DNA from: an uncultured Micrococcales bacterium
GTDB taxonomy: Bacteria; Actinomycetota; Actinomycetes; Actinomycetales; Microbacteriaceae
Assembly: GCA_903834635.1 (NCBI GenBank)
Contig: CAILJO010000067.1
Location: 1 to 64,000, forward strand
Direction of reading: 5' to 3'
DNA length: 64,000 nucleotides
In this document: positions 1 to 8,386 of the stretch, piece after piece
How the letters are laid out: each line of letters opens with the position of its first letter
Numbering within the stretch: position 1 is the first letter of the stretch
Position numbers and translations under genes: made by a program
Notes under the pieces: model-generated
The model's input: the letters and a program-made list of their open reading frames with translations, nothing else
Told to the model about the DNA's origin: nothing
Databases searched by the model: none

Positions 1-742
<742 letters not shown>

Positions 743-758
743 AGCTAGTTTCAAAGAG

Positions 759-787
759 AAACCCCGTCACGTTGTGGCGGGGTTTTT
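759..787 (+). terminator. Rho-independent terminator after ilvC
   Basis: A 12-bp stem with one G-T pair (AAACCCCGTCAC / GTGGCGGGGTTT), a 3-nt loop GTT and a T5 tail. It sits between convergent ilvC and the RibD-like gene, and the A-rich left arm means it may also work on the minus strand. Confidence 0.9.
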
Positions 788-799
788 CTTTGTCGAACC

Positions 800-1333
800 T
801 CAGATTCTGCGATAGACGGTTTCGGTCAGTCCACTGTTGAACGAGCGGGTGCTTTCAACGGCGAAGCCATCGTAGGGGGTTTGGTCTTCGAAGAGTTTGA
901 CGCCGCCGAAGAGAACATCCGGGGCTCTAAAGATTCGCATGGCGTCGAGTTGCCCCGCCTCGATTAGCTGGCCAACGACGTTTGAACCGCCCATCACAAA
1001 AATCTGACCGGGGTGGTGGGCTTTGATCAGCGAAAGCACCTCGGCAATGTCGCCGCCGACGAAGTGCAGGTTGTCGTTCTGTTCGTTCTGATAGAGCTCG
1101 GGGATGTGGGTGAGCACGTAGGTGGGCAACAGGCGTTCACCCGAGACGCCCGCTTCGAGCTCGAACTCGAATGTGGCGCGACCCATCAGCACCGCCTGCG
1201 AACGGCTCATCAGCTCGGCAAAACCGTAGTCCTCGCCTGTAGCCAGATACTTTTCGGCCCACGACATATCGCCGTTTGGGCCGGCAAGATAGCCGTCGGC
1301 GCTGGTGGCGGCATAAAACACGGTTTCGTTCAC
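800..1333 (-). CDS. RibD C-terminal/dihydrofolate reductase-like protein
   Basis: A 177-residue single-domain protein of the RibD-C/DHFR-like superfamily, predicted to be an NADPH-binding reductase of unknown substrate. The family opening strand FYAATSADGYLAGPNGDMSW is present at residues 5-24, followed by the LMGRATFE segment near residue 49 and the nucleotide-binding FVMGGSNVVGQLIEAG near 112. There is no deaminase domain, so it is not a full riboflavin RibD. The start ATG at 1333 is 11 nt from the stop of the upstream minus-strand regulator, which suggests a two-gene transcript. The pair is inserted tail-on between ilvC and serA. Family membership is clear; the physiological reaction is unknown. 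Confidence 0.8.
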   Translation of the reverse strand: MNETVFYAATSADGYLAGPNGDMSWAEKYLATGEDYGFAELMSRSQAVLMGRATFEFELEAGVSGERLLPTYVLTHIPELYQNEQNDNLHFVGGDIAEVLSLIKAHHPGQIFVMGGSNVVGQLIEAGQLDAMRIFRAPDVLFGGVKLFEDQTPYDGFAVESTRSFNSGLTETVYRRI

Positions 1334-1344
1334 GGGGTTCCTGT

Positions 1345-1923
1345 CTATTCGAGCGAAATCTCAAGAAGAGGTTTTGATTTGACCTGAATCACGAAGTCGT
1401 TTTCGCCTTTTTGCCATTCTGCCGAACTGACGAACTGAACGTTGACGGCACGCTCGAGATAACCCTCGACTCTGGCTGCGGCCCTGGATGCCTCGATTCG
1501 GTTGACATAGCCAACCAACAGAAGATCGACCTCGTGCGGGTCTGGGCCTAGTTGTCGAGTGAGGCGAGCCGCCCATGGACCAAACAAAAACGCCTGCTCG
1601 ATGCCGTCGATGCCATACAGGGCGGCGGGCATGATGGCAGCTGGCCCATAAGAGAAGGCAATGATTTTGCGAACGGCGTCGTGGAGTTCGTGCTGTTTAT
1701 TCACCTGGATGAGGTGCGCTCGGCCAAAGGTTCGAGAGGTGACAAGTCTTGCGTCGAGCAGGCGATCAACCTCGCGCATTGCTGTTGGCACCGAAGTCTT
1801 GGCGAAACGGGCGAGGTCGCTAATGCTGAAACCGTCATCGGGGTTCATGAACAACTGCGCCAGAATCAGCCCCTGGGTGTCGCTTCTGAGCAGGGGAGAC
1901 AACGCTGGTTTCTCGGTTCTCAC
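1345..1923 (-). CDS. Winged-helix regulator with nucleotidyltransferase-like domain
   Basis: I call the GTG at 1923 as start (192 aa), because a TATGTT box lies exactly 6 nt upstream (leaderless arrangement) and no ribosome binding site precedes the earlier ATG at 1971. Residues about 10-80 look like an ArsR/MarR-type winged helix (LAQLFMNPDDGFSISDLARFAKTS, then AMREVDRLLDARLVT). The C-terminal half (YGIDGIEQAFLFGPWAARL, then DPHEVDLLLVG) resembles the minimal nucleotidyltransferase fold with a G-(S/P)-W..R pattern and an acidic pair. Related proteins in actinobacteria are annotated as ArsR-family regulators. It probably controls itself and the RibD-like gene, which starts 11 nt beyond it. 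The target ligand is unknown. Confidence 0.7.
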   Translation of the reverse strand: MRTEKPALSPLLRSDTQGLILAQLFMNPDDGFSISDLARFAKTSVPTAMREVDRLLDARLVTSRTFGRAHLIQVNKQHELHDAVRKIIAFSYGPAAIMPAALYGIDGIEQAFLFGPWAARLTRQLGPDPHEVDLLLVGYVNRIEASRAAARVEGYLERAVNVQFVSSAEWQKGENDFVIQVKSKPLLEISLE

Positions 1924-1929
1924 ATTTGT

Positions 1930-1935
1930 AACATA
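1930..1935 (-). promoter_or_regulatory. -10 box of leaderless regulator gene
   Basis: TATGTT on the minus strand, 6 nt before the GTG start at 1923; no Shine-Dalgarno in between. Functional role inferred from spacing. Confidence 0.55.
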
Positions 1936-2046
1936 ACTTACGACTAATGAAATAAACAAATGCAGGCACACCAGTGTCGCGCTCTAAACTCGTGAATAGG
2001 CTCCAAGGTTGCAGCCCACAAACCCCACCACATCAAAGGAAAAGCC

Positions 2047-3639
2047 TTGTCTAAGCCTGTCGTTTTGATCGCCGAAGAACTGTCGCCTGCAACCGTTGAG
2101 GCACTCGGCCCAGATTTTGAAATCGTAAACGTTGACGGCACCGACCGTTCAGCGTTGCTTAAGGCGCTGGCTACGGCCGACGCCATCCTGGTGCGTTCTG
2201 CAACCCAGGTCGATGCCGAAGCAATCGCCGCAGCTCCAAAGCTCAAGGTTGTTGCCCGTGCCGGCGTTGGACTCGACAACGTTGACATCAAGGCGGCGAC
2301 CAAGGCTGGCGTTATGGTCGTGAACGCACCGACCTCAAACGTTATCTCGGCAGCCGAACTTGCCATCGGTCTGATCTTTTCGACCGCACGTTTCATTCCT
2401 GACGCCAACGCATCGCTCAAGGCTGGAGAGTGGAAGCGCTCGAAGTTCACCGGTGTCGAACTTTATGAGAAGACCATCGCAATCATCGGCCTCGGTCGCA
2501 TCGGCAGTCTTGTCGCTCAGCGTTTGGCTGGCTTTGGCGCACACCTGATTGGCTACGACCCTTATGTCACGCCAGCCCGCGCCGAGCAGATGGGCGTCGA
2601 GCTCGTCACTCTTGAAGAGGCCATGAAACGCGCCGACTTCATCACCATCCACATTCCAAAGACTCCAGAGACCACCGGCTTGATTGGCAAGAAAGAATTC
2701 GCCATCGCGAAACCAAACCTGCGCATCGTCAATGCCTCGCGCGGTGGAATCATCGACGAGGATGCCCTGCACGAAGCACTGTCGACCAAGCGCATCGCAG
2801 GCGCCGGTCTAGATGTGTTCGTTAACGAGCCACCAAAGGGTTCGCCGCTTCTTGATCTCGAAAACATTGTGGTCACTCCGCACCTTGGTGCATCGACCGA
2901 TGAGGCTCAAGAAAAGGCCGGCATCTCGGTTGCCAAGTCGGTGCGGTTGGCGCTGGCCGGCGACCTTGTTCCTGACGCCGTCAACGTGGCTGGTGGCAAC
3001 ATCGACGCATCGGTCAAGCCCGGCATCGCGCTCATGGAGAACATGGGTCAAATCTTGTTTGGACTCTCGGGCGGCAACGTCACAGCAATCGAGGTCGAGG
3101 TTCGTGGCGAAATCGCGGCCCACGATGTTTCGGTTCTCAAACTTGCCGGCCTAAAGGGCTTCTTTGAGAACGCCGTAACCGACCAGGTTTCATACGTCAA
3201 CGCTCCATTACTCGCCGAGCAGCGTGGCATCGAAGTGAAGCTTTCGGTTAGCCCGGTCAGCGACGAGTATCGCAACGTGACTGCAATCAAGGCGATTCAC
3301 ACCGATGGCACTGTCACCTCGGTGGCCGGCACCGTCATTGGTCCAAAGCTTTATCAAAAGATCGTTGCCATCAACGGTTATGAGGTCGAACTCGCCATGG
3401 CAGAGCACCTAGTGCTGATGGTCTATGGCGACCGCCCGGGCATCGTGGCTGTCTATGGACAGGCCTTTGCCGAGGCAGGCATCAACATTGCAGCCATGCA
3501 GATTGCCCGTCAGCAAAAGGGTGGCAAGGCTCTCTCGGTCATCACCGTTGACTCGCCTGTTCCGGCCGATGTGCTCGAAGGTGTTCGCAAGACCATCGAA
3601 GCCGACACCATGAAGGCCATCGACCTGACGGTTCACTAA
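2047..3639 (+). CDS. serA: D-3-phosphoglycerate dehydrogenase
   Basis: A 530-residue long-type SerA that oxidises 3-phosphoglycerate to phosphohydroxypyruvate, the first step of serine synthesis. It starts at a TTG, supported by AAAGGA six nt upstream. The substrate and NAD domain has the Rossmann motif GLGRIGSLVAQRLAGFG (about 146-162) and catalytic Arg, Glu and His in ASRGGIIDE, VNEPP and TPHLGAST (about 230-285). Residues about 310-450 form the intervening ASB domain, and the C-terminus is an ACT domain (LVMVYGDRPGIVAVYGQ), the usual site of serine feedback. Length equals that of other actinobacterial enzymes. It is followed by a strong terminator, so it is probably transcribed alone. Confidence 0.97.
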   Translation: MSKPVVLIAEELSPATVEALGPDFEIVNVDGTDRSALLKALATADAILVRSATQVDAEAIAAAPKLKVVARAGVGLDNVDIKAATKAGVMVVNAPTSNVISAAELAIGLIFSTARFIPDANASLKAGEWKRSKFTGVELYEKTIAIIGLGRIGSLVAQRLAGFGAHLIGYDPYVTPARAEQMGVELVTLEEAMKRADFITIHIPKTPETTGLIGKKEFAIAKPNLRIVNASRGGIIDEDALHEALSTKRIAGAGLDVFVNEPPKGSPLLDLENIVVTPHLGASTDEAQEKAGISVAKSVRLALAGDLVPDAVNVAGGNIDASVKPGIALMENMGQILFGLSGGNVTAIEVEVRGEIAAHDVSVLKLAGLKGFFENAVTDQVSYVNAPLLAEQRGIEVKLSVSPVSDEYRNVTAIKAIHTDGTVTSVAGTVIGPKLYQKIVAINGYEVELAMAEHLVLMVYGDRPGIVAVYGQAFAEAGINIAAMQIARQQKGGKALSVITVDSPVPADVLEGVRKTIEADTMKAIDLTVH

Positions 3640-3647
3640 GCAAAAGA

Positions 3648-3675
3648 AAAAGCCCCGGAGCGATCCGGGGCTTTT
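3648..3675 (+). terminator. Terminator after serA (probably bidirectional)
   Basis: A perfect 11-bp stem AAAAGCCCCGG / CCGGGGCTTTT with a 6-nt loop and T-rich tail. Convergent serA and the rhodanese gene can both use it, since both arms end in A/T runs. Confidence 0.9.
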
Positions 3676-3689
3676 CGCTTTAAGCGAGC

Positions 3690-4007
3690 CTAGAGGCTGG
3701 CTGCATATGAGACTTCGCGACCAGAGGCAATCCAACCGTCGGTTCCGCCCTCAATCGAAACGGCGTCAAAGCCCTTGCCAACCAAGAATTCGGCAGCGGT
3801 TTGGCTGCGACGACCCGACTTGCAAATAACAAAAATCTTCTCGCCCTGAGGAATCTCAAGGTAGCGGTCAGGCACAGTGCCCAAAGGCATGTGGTGAGCG
3901 GTTGGCACGTGGCCATCTTCAAACTCGTGGTCTTCGCGAACGTCAAGAACGTAGGCATTGGTTTCGATCTCGAGTGCTAGGTCTGAAACGTTGATTTCGT
4001 GGGCCAT
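3690..4007 (-). CDS. Single-domain rhodanese-like sulfurtransferase
   Basis: A 105-residue cytoplasmic rhodanese domain (GlpE/PspE size). The predicted start is ATG 4007, because AAAGAAGGA lies just upstream; the ATG at 4031 would put the Shine-Dalgarno inside the coding region. The domain has the CH2A-like YVLDVREDHEFEDGHVPTA segment (about 19-37) and the active-site loop CKSGRRS with the persulfide-forming Cys near residue 64 and a terminal Arg. The six-residue loop fits sulfurtransferases rather than Cdc25-type phosphatases. It could pass sulfur to cyanide, thioredoxin or a biosynthetic acceptor; the partner is unknown. It is divergent from the methyltransferase gene 40 nt away. Confidence 0.88.
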   Translation of the reverse strand: MAHEINVSDLALEIETNAYVLDVREDHEFEDGHVPTAHHMPLGTVPDRYLEIPQGEKIFVICKSGRRSQTAAEFLVGKGFDAVSIEGGTDGWIASGREVSYAASL

Positions 4008-4035
4008 GGTGAATCCTTCTTTCTTATTCAAAGTT

Positions 4036-4041
4036 TAGACT
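4036..4041 (+). promoter_or_regulatory. -10 box of leaderless methyltransferase gene
   Basis: TAGACT lies 6 nt before the ATG at 4048, so the transcript would begin at or next to the start codon. Confidence 0.55.
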
Positions 4042-4047
4042 CAACAC

Positions 4048-4731
4048 ATGACCCAATCGCTGCCACGCAAAGTATCCACGCTGATTCGCAAGGCGGTCGC
4101 CAAGTTGACTGGTCGCAAAAGCCCTTCGCTCTATTGGGATCTCAAATACGACACCGATGACTTCGTCTATACCAAGGTGGCCAATCGTTTTGTGGTCGAG
4201 CTCTGCACTCCACTGAAGCCTGGCAAGGCAATCGACTTGGCCGGGGGAGAAGGCCGCAACACCGTTTGGCTCGCCGAGCAGGGTTGGCAGGTCGAAGACG
4301 TTGACATTAGCAAAAACGGCTTGGCCAAGTGCGCCGAGTTTGCAGCCGAGCTCGGTGTTAGTGCTCGAGTCACAACTCTTTGCGCTTCTGGCACCGATTT
4401 TGTCTCGACATTAGCTCCAGCAGATCTTGGCATCATTCCTTATCTTCAGGTGGACAACTCGATTCTCGAGGCGTCAATCAAAAACCTGGTTGGTCAACTA
4501 AAGCCGCACGGAGTTCTGGTTGGTGTTTGGCACGCTCGTGAAAATCTCGGAGTCGGCTTTGGTGGTCCGCAAGACCCAAACGTTTTGCCGTCAGTTGAGT
4601 CGATGACAAAGATTTGTGGTGAGCTGCCGCTAGATGTTCAGGTGCTCGAACTTCGAGAAGGTCAGGTTCAAACCAAAGAGGGTCTGAAGCCTTCAATTAC
4701 GCTCGTTCTAAAGGCAATCGTTCGAGGCTAG
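4048..4731 (+). CDS. Class I SAM-dependent methyltransferase
   Basis: A 227-residue predicted methyltransferase. The SAM-binding motif I is AIDLAGGEGRNTVWLAEQGW (about 61-80), followed by the acidic end of strand 2 (VEDVDISKNGL) and a motif II/III region LGIIPYLQVDN. It resembles the TehB/tellurite-resistance and Ubi-like small-molecule class. A preceding basic stretch (RKAVAKLTGRKSP) is not a signal peptide, so it should be cytosolic. The substrate cannot be deduced. It lies alone between serA/rhodanese and leuB with its own leaderless promoter. Confidence 0.85.
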   Translation: MTQSLPRKVSTLIRKAVAKLTGRKSPSLYWDLKYDTDDFVYTKVANRFVVELCTPLKPGKAIDLAGGEGRNTVWLAEQGWQVEDVDISKNGLAKCAEFAAELGVSARVTTLCASGTDFVSTLAPADLGIIPYLQVDNSILEASIKNLVGQLKPHGVLVGVWHARENLGVGFGGPQDPNVLPSVESMTKICGELPLDVQVLELREGQVQTKEGLKPSITLVLKAIVRG

Positions 4732-4768
4732 TGCCCGCATTGCAACTCGCAGGCGCAGGTTGCAGGAG

Positions 4769-4774
4769 TAAAGT
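4769..4774 (+). promoter_or_regulatory. -10 box upstream of leuB
   Basis: TAAAGT about 33 nt before the chosen TTG start. A GGAG at 4796-4799 lies 7 nt before that start, so leuB has a short leader rather than a leaderless mRNA. Confidence 0.4.
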
Positions 4775-4806
4775 TGTAACAAATCTTCTTGACTTGGAGC
4801 AACATC

Positions 4807-5844
4807 TTGACGCGAGTTTATGACATCGGAGTTATCGGTGGCGACGGCATTGGCCCTGAGGTCACCGCTGTCGCGCTCGAGGCAATCAACCGTGTTACCG
4901 CTGGCTCTGGTGTCGAGTTCAAGACCACCGAATATGACCTTGGCGCTCGTCGCTTTCTTGCCACCGGTGAAACCCTGACCGATGCCGACCTTGAGTCGCT
5001 GAAGCAGCACGACGCGATCTTGCTCGGCGCTATCGGTGACCCACGTGTTCCGTCAGGCGTTCTCGAACGTCAGTTGCTTTTGAAGCTTCGTTTCTCTTTC
5101 GACCACTATGTCAACCTGCGCCCAACCAAGCTCTACCCGGGTGTTGTCTCTCCGTTGGCAAACCCTGGCGAGATCGACTTTGTGGTCGTGCGCGAGGGCA
5201 CCGAGGGGCCATACGTCGGCAACGGCGGGGCCATCCGTGTGGGAACCCCGCAAGAAGTCGCCAATGAGGTTTCGGTGAACACCGCGTTTGGTGTTGAGCG
5301 TTTGGTTCGCTACGCCTTTGAGCTGGCAAGCACCCGCGACCGCAAGAAGGTCACGTTGGTTCACAAGCACAACGTTCTGGTGCACGCCGGTTGGCTATGG
5401 CAGAACACCGTGAACCGCGTCGCCGAGGAGTTTCCTGCCGTCAAGGTCGACTACCTTCACATCGATGCCGCAACGATCTTCATGGTGACTGACCCAGAGC
5501 GTTTCGACGTAATCGTCACCGACAACCTGTTCGGCGACATCCTCACCGACCTAGCCGCAGCCATCGGTGGCGGCATTGGGCTCGGCGCTTCGGGCAACAT
5601 CAACCCCGACGGAGAATTCCCGAGCATGTTCGAGCCCGTTCACGGCTCTGCACCAGACATCGCCGGCAAAAACCTGGCAGACCCAACCGCAGCGATCCTG
5701 TCGGCGGCTCTGCTACTCGAGCACCTGAAGAACCCGGTTGCTGCCGCTCGAATCGAGCGCGCCGTGGCCGATGACTTGGTCAACCGTGGCGACCAAAAGC
5801 GCACCACCGACCAGGTTGCGCAGAGCATCTTCTCGCGGCTCTAG
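4807..5844 (+). CDS. leuB: 3-isopropylmalate dehydrogenase
   Basis: A 345-residue enzyme that oxidatively decarboxylates 3-isopropylmalate in leucine synthesis, with NAD+ and Mg2+/Mn2+. I choose TTG 4807 because GGAG at 4796-4799 is 7 nt upstream; the earlier in-frame TTG at 4789 has no such signal. Motifs are [12 protein letters not shown] at the N-terminus, the substrate-arginine region [17 protein letters not shown] (about 84-100), the catalytic Lys/Asp segments ([22 protein letters not shown]), the metal-binding [13 protein letters not shown] and the NAD-binding [14 protein letters not shown]. leuC and leuD are about 15 kb downstream. ilvE follows 16 nt later, so the two are probably co-transcribed. 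Confidence 0.96.
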   Translation: MTRVYDIGVIGGDGIGPEVTAVALEAINRVTAGSGVEFKTTEYDLGARRFLATGETLTDADLESLKQHDAILLGAIGDPRVPSGVLERQLLLKLRFSFDHYVNLRPTKLYPGVVSPLANPGEIDFVVVREGTEGPYVGNGGAIRVGTPQEVANEVSVNTAFGVERLVRYAFELASTRDRKKVTLVHKHNVLVHAGWLWQNTVNRVAEEFPAVKVDYLHIDAATIFMVTDPERFDVIVTDNLFGDILTDLAAAIGGGIGLGASGNINPDGEFPSMFEPVHGSAPDIAGKNLADPTAAILSAALLLEHLKNPVAAARIERAVADDLVNRGDQKRTTDQVAQSIFSRL

Positions 5845-5860
5845 AGCAGAAAAGAACGAC

Positions 5861-6949
5861 ATGACGATTCAGTTTGAAGTAGTCCGAAACCCATCACCGA
5901 TGCCCGCGGCGCAACGCGCAGCCGTGCTCGAAAACCCTGTCTTCGGCCAGCACCGCACCGACCACCAGGTCATCTGCGTTTGGGAGAAAGACAAGGGTTG
6001 GACCAGCGCAAGGGTTGAGCCTTATGGCCCAATCACGATGGACCCAGCCGCTGCCGTGCTGCACTATGGCCAAGAGATTTTCGAGGGCATCAAGGCTTAT
6101 CGTCACGACGATGGCACGATCTGGACCTTCCGCCCGCTCGAAAACGCACGTCGCCTGCAGCGCAGCGCCGTTCGCATGGCACTCCCTGAGGTTCCTGAAG
6201 AACTCTTCATCGAGTCACTTCGCCAACTGATTGCGGTTGATGGCGACTGGGTTCCTGAGCCGGTCAACGAGAAGACGCTTTACATTCGCCCATTCGAGAT
6301 TGCCGCCGAAGACTTCTTGGGAGTTCGCGCCGCACATCGCGCTGAATACCGAGTGATTGCCAGCCCTGTTGGCCCATATTTCACCGGGGGGCTCAAGCCG
6401 GTTTCAATCTGGGTTGCCCTCGACTCAGCTCGCGCCGGCAAACACGGCACCGGTGAGGCCAAGACCGGCGGAAACTACGCGGCATCGCTCATGGCTCAGA
6501 ACGAGGGCTATGAACAAGGATGCTCGCAGGTTATGTTCCTCGACGCCGAGACCGCCACCTACATCGAAGAGCTCGGTGGCATGAACCTGTTCTTTGTTTA
6601 CAAAGACGGTCACGTCGTCACTCCAAGCCTCGACGGAACCATTCTTCGCGGCATAACTCGAATGTCTGTCATCCAGTTAATCAAAGACCGCGGCATTCAC
6701 ATCGAAGAGCGCAAGTTCACTCTCGATGAGATGCGAGCCGGCATCAACGGCGCAGACATCGTAGAGGTTTTTGCTTGCGGAACGGCAGCGGTCATCACAC
6801 CAGTCGGTCAGTTCAAGAGCCGCGAAGAGACCATCGGTTCTGCCGATGCCCAGCCTGGCGAGTTAACCGCGAGCCTGCGCGAAGAACTGACCGGAATTCA
6901 ATATGGCCGCGTGCAAGACCGCCACGGCTGGATGACACAGCTGGCCTAA
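5861..6949 (+). CDS. ilvE: Branched-chain amino acid aminotransferase
   Basis: A 362-residue class IV PLP enzyme that performs the last transamination to valine, leucine and isoleucine. The start is ATG 5861; the open frame extends upstream, but that part overlaps leuB and lacks homology. The PLP lysine lies in the GEAKTGGNYAASLMAQ segment (about residue 204), with the class signature TYIEELGGMNLFFVYKDG just after it, and the C-terminal GTAAVITPVG phosphate-binding motif is present. Length and motifs fit the actinobacterial and mitochondrial-like BCAT. Its stop overlaps the next start as TAATG, so the FAH-family gene is translationally coupled. Confidence 0.95.
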   Translation: MTIQFEVVRNPSPMPAAQRAAVLENPVFGQHRTDHQVICVWEKDKGWTSARVEPYGPITMDPAAAVLHYGQEIFEGIKAYRHDDGTIWTFRPLENARRLQRSAVRMALPEVPEELFIESLRQLIAVDGDWVPEPVNEKTLYIRPFEIAAEDFLGVRAAHRAEYRVIASPVGPYFTGGLKPVSIWVALDSARAGKHGTGEAKTGGNYAASLMAQNEGYEQGCSQVMFLDAETATYIEELGGMNLFFVYKDGHVVTPSLDGTILRGITRMSVIQLIKDRGIHIEERKFTLDEMRAGINGADIVEVFACGTAAVITPVGQFKSREETIGSADAQPGELTASLREELTGIQYGRVQDRHGWMTQLA

Positions 6950-7707
6950 TGCGCGTCGCAAAATTTTCTATCGCGGGCGAGGCTCGATTTGGGTTAGTTG
7001 ACGGACCCGAGCTGGTCGTCTTCAAAGGTCACCCGTTGTTTTTCAACTATGAGACCACGGGCGAGCGCGTGCCGCTCAAAGACGTTCAGTTGTTGCCGCC
7101 AACCCTGCCAACCAGCAAGATCGTCTGCATCGGCAAAAACTATGCCGACCACGCAGCTGAGATGGGTGGCGACGCACCAAAAGAGCCACTCATTTTTCTC
7201 AAGCCGAGCACGTCGTTGATTGGCCATGGCGAAACCATTGTTCGCCCCGCTATCAGTGAGCGAGTCGACTTCGAGGGCGAGCTCGCCATCGTGATCGGTG
7301 CAATCGCCAAGGATGTCTCCGAGGCAGACGCCCTCGACTATGTCTGGGGCTACACAATCGCCAACGACGTAACCGCTCGTGACATCCAAGACAAAGACGG
7401 CCAATGGACCAGAGCTAAGGGCTTTGACACTTTCTGCCCGCTAGGCCCATGGATCGAAACCGAGTTCGAGCTCGATGGTCAAACGCTTGAGACGCGCGTG
7501 GATGGCGACCTTCGGCAGCACGCCAGCATCGACCTTTTGATTCACAAGGTGCCGCGCATCATTCAGCATGTCTCACAGGCAATGACGCTATTGCCGGGCG
7601 ATGTAATTCTGACCGGCACTCCTGCGGGTATTGGCCCGATGGAGTCTGGCGAAGTTGTTGAGATCTCAATCGAAGGCATCGGCTCGCTGAGCAACCCTGT
7701 CGAATAG
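6949..7707 (+). CDS. Fumarylacetoacetate hydrolase family protein
   Basis: A 252-residue FAH-fold hydrolase or decarboxylase (acylpyruvase, oxaloacetate decarboxylase or HpaG-like). The ATG overlaps the ilvE stop. The short N-terminal domain is followed by CIGKNYADHAAEM (about 60) and the metal-binding acidic residues in VDFEGELAIVIG (Glu-x-Glu) and YTIANDVTARD (Asp). The lysine of ARAKGFDTFCPLG and the GTPAGIG loop complete the family site. Its last 33 coding bases (7670-7702) recur exactly at 9171-9203. The present C-terminus reads NPVE-stop; the distal copy would give NPVA-stop. The end of the gene therefore appears rebuilt by the downstream insertion. Substrate unknown. Confidence 0.9.
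   Translation: MRVAKFSIAGEARFGLVDGPELVVFKGHPLFFNYETTGERVPLKDVQLLPPTLPTSKIVCIGKNYADHAAEMGGDAPKEPLIFLKPSTSLIGHGETIVRPAISERVDFEGELAIVIGAIAKDVSEADALDYVWGYTIANDVTARDIQDKDGQWTRAKGFDTFCPLGPWIETEFELDGQTLETRVDGDLRQHASIDLLIHKVPRIIQHVSQAMTLLPGDVILTGTPAGIGPMESGEVVEISIEGIGSLSNPVE
7670..7702 (+). repeat. Left copy of 33-bp direct repeat (att-like)
   Basis: A perfect 33-bp match to 9171-9203, lying inside the last codons of the FAH-family gene. It contains the small dyad GCTCGCTGAGC. Together with the right copy it bounds an AT-richer segment of two genes, as expected of an attachment site used for integration into a gene's 3' end. Confidence 0.9.
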
Positions 7708-7722
7708 TCTTGTTTTTTTTTG

Positions 7723-7739
7723 GAAAGGTGTTACCTTTC
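7723..7739 (+). promoter_or_regulatory. Inverted repeat at the front of the cassette
   Basis: A perfect dyad GAAAGGT-GTT-ACCTTTC, right after a run of nine T and about 28 nt before the first cassette gene. A TAATCT at 7747-7752 could be a -10 box, which would place the dyad over the -35 region, as an operator would be. The T run precedes rather than follows the stem, so it is not a plus-strand terminator. Confidence 0.4.
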
Positions 7740-7766
7740 AAATAAATAATCTATTGGGGGATTTAA

Positions 7767-8333
7767 ATGAATGCTCATTCACTATCCAAGGTCAAGAAAA
7801 TTGTCCTGGTTTCAAGTTACTTAGTCTCAACTTCTTTGATCTCCCTTTCAGTCCTGCCACCTGCCCAAGCCAGCTCACTAGAAACGGCTCATCAGGGGAT
7901 TCATGGAAAGTTTCAGGAAAATGCCTGGGAAGCTCAAATAGACGATTATCTAGCCATGCACGAACCAAAATATCTTGGAGAAGCACCAGCCAACCCTCCA
8001 GTATTTGTGTTCAAATCCAAACCTCAGACAAAAATCCTTTCTTACCTAAAAAAGAAGAAAGCCTCTTTTCGGGTCGATAAGAAGTGGCTGAACGCAAGTC
8101 AACTTCTTGAACTTCGTGATTCGTTCAGCCCCTTTATCGACAAGTATTGTGGGCAGTCACCCAGCTTTCTGAGCGCCTATGGTTACGCGGGCAATCCGGT
8201 CACAGCTCACCTTGAGGTTCAGCTGGTCTCGGAATGCCTCGATTCACTAACCTCTCATTCATCAGAATTCCCAAATTTCAAGCGTTTAGATTTTCGTGTC
8301 TATGACTACTCTCAGCTTTCGTTTCATTGGTGA
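7767..8333 (+). CDS. Predicted secreted protein, unknown family (cassette gene 1)
   Basis: 188 residues, starting at ATG 7767 with GGGGGA six nt upstream. The N-terminus is a clear Sec signal peptide: basic KVKK, a hydrophobic core rich in L, V and S, and a probable cut after AQA near residue 36. The mature part (about 150 residues) has a basic patch KKKKASFRVDKKW and two cysteines (YCGQS and SECLDS, about 29 residues apart) that could form a disulfide outside the membrane. The C-terminus is aromatic (VYDYSQLSFHW). I do not recognise the family. Codon use is less GC-biased than in neighbouring genes. It is probably co-transcribed with cassette gene 2, 53 nt downstream. Exported location is well supported; function is unknown. 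Confidence 0.75.
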   Translation: MNAHSLSKVKKIVLVSSYLVSTSLISLSVLPPAQASSLETAHQGIHGKFQENAWEAQIDDYLAMHEPKYLGEAPANPPVFVFKSKPQTKILSYLKKKKASFRVDKKWLNASQLLELRDSFSPFIDKYCGQSPSFLSAYGYAGNPVTAHLEVQLVSECLDSLTSHSSEFPNFKRLDFRVYDYSQLSFHW

Positions 8334-8386
8334 GGAATTGAACGTTTCGACTATCTAAGTCATTTTCCAGGAGCGAGGAGAAATCA

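Noticed and set aside
4789-4806. Earlier TTG start of leuB
   Set aside because: It lacks a Shine-Dalgarno, and the GGAG at 4796-4799 lies inside the extension at the right distance from TTG 4807.
7713-7740. T run plus hairpin read as a terminator after the FAH gene
   Set aside because: The T run comes before the stem on the plus strand and there is no minus-strand gene to terminate; better read as a possible control site.
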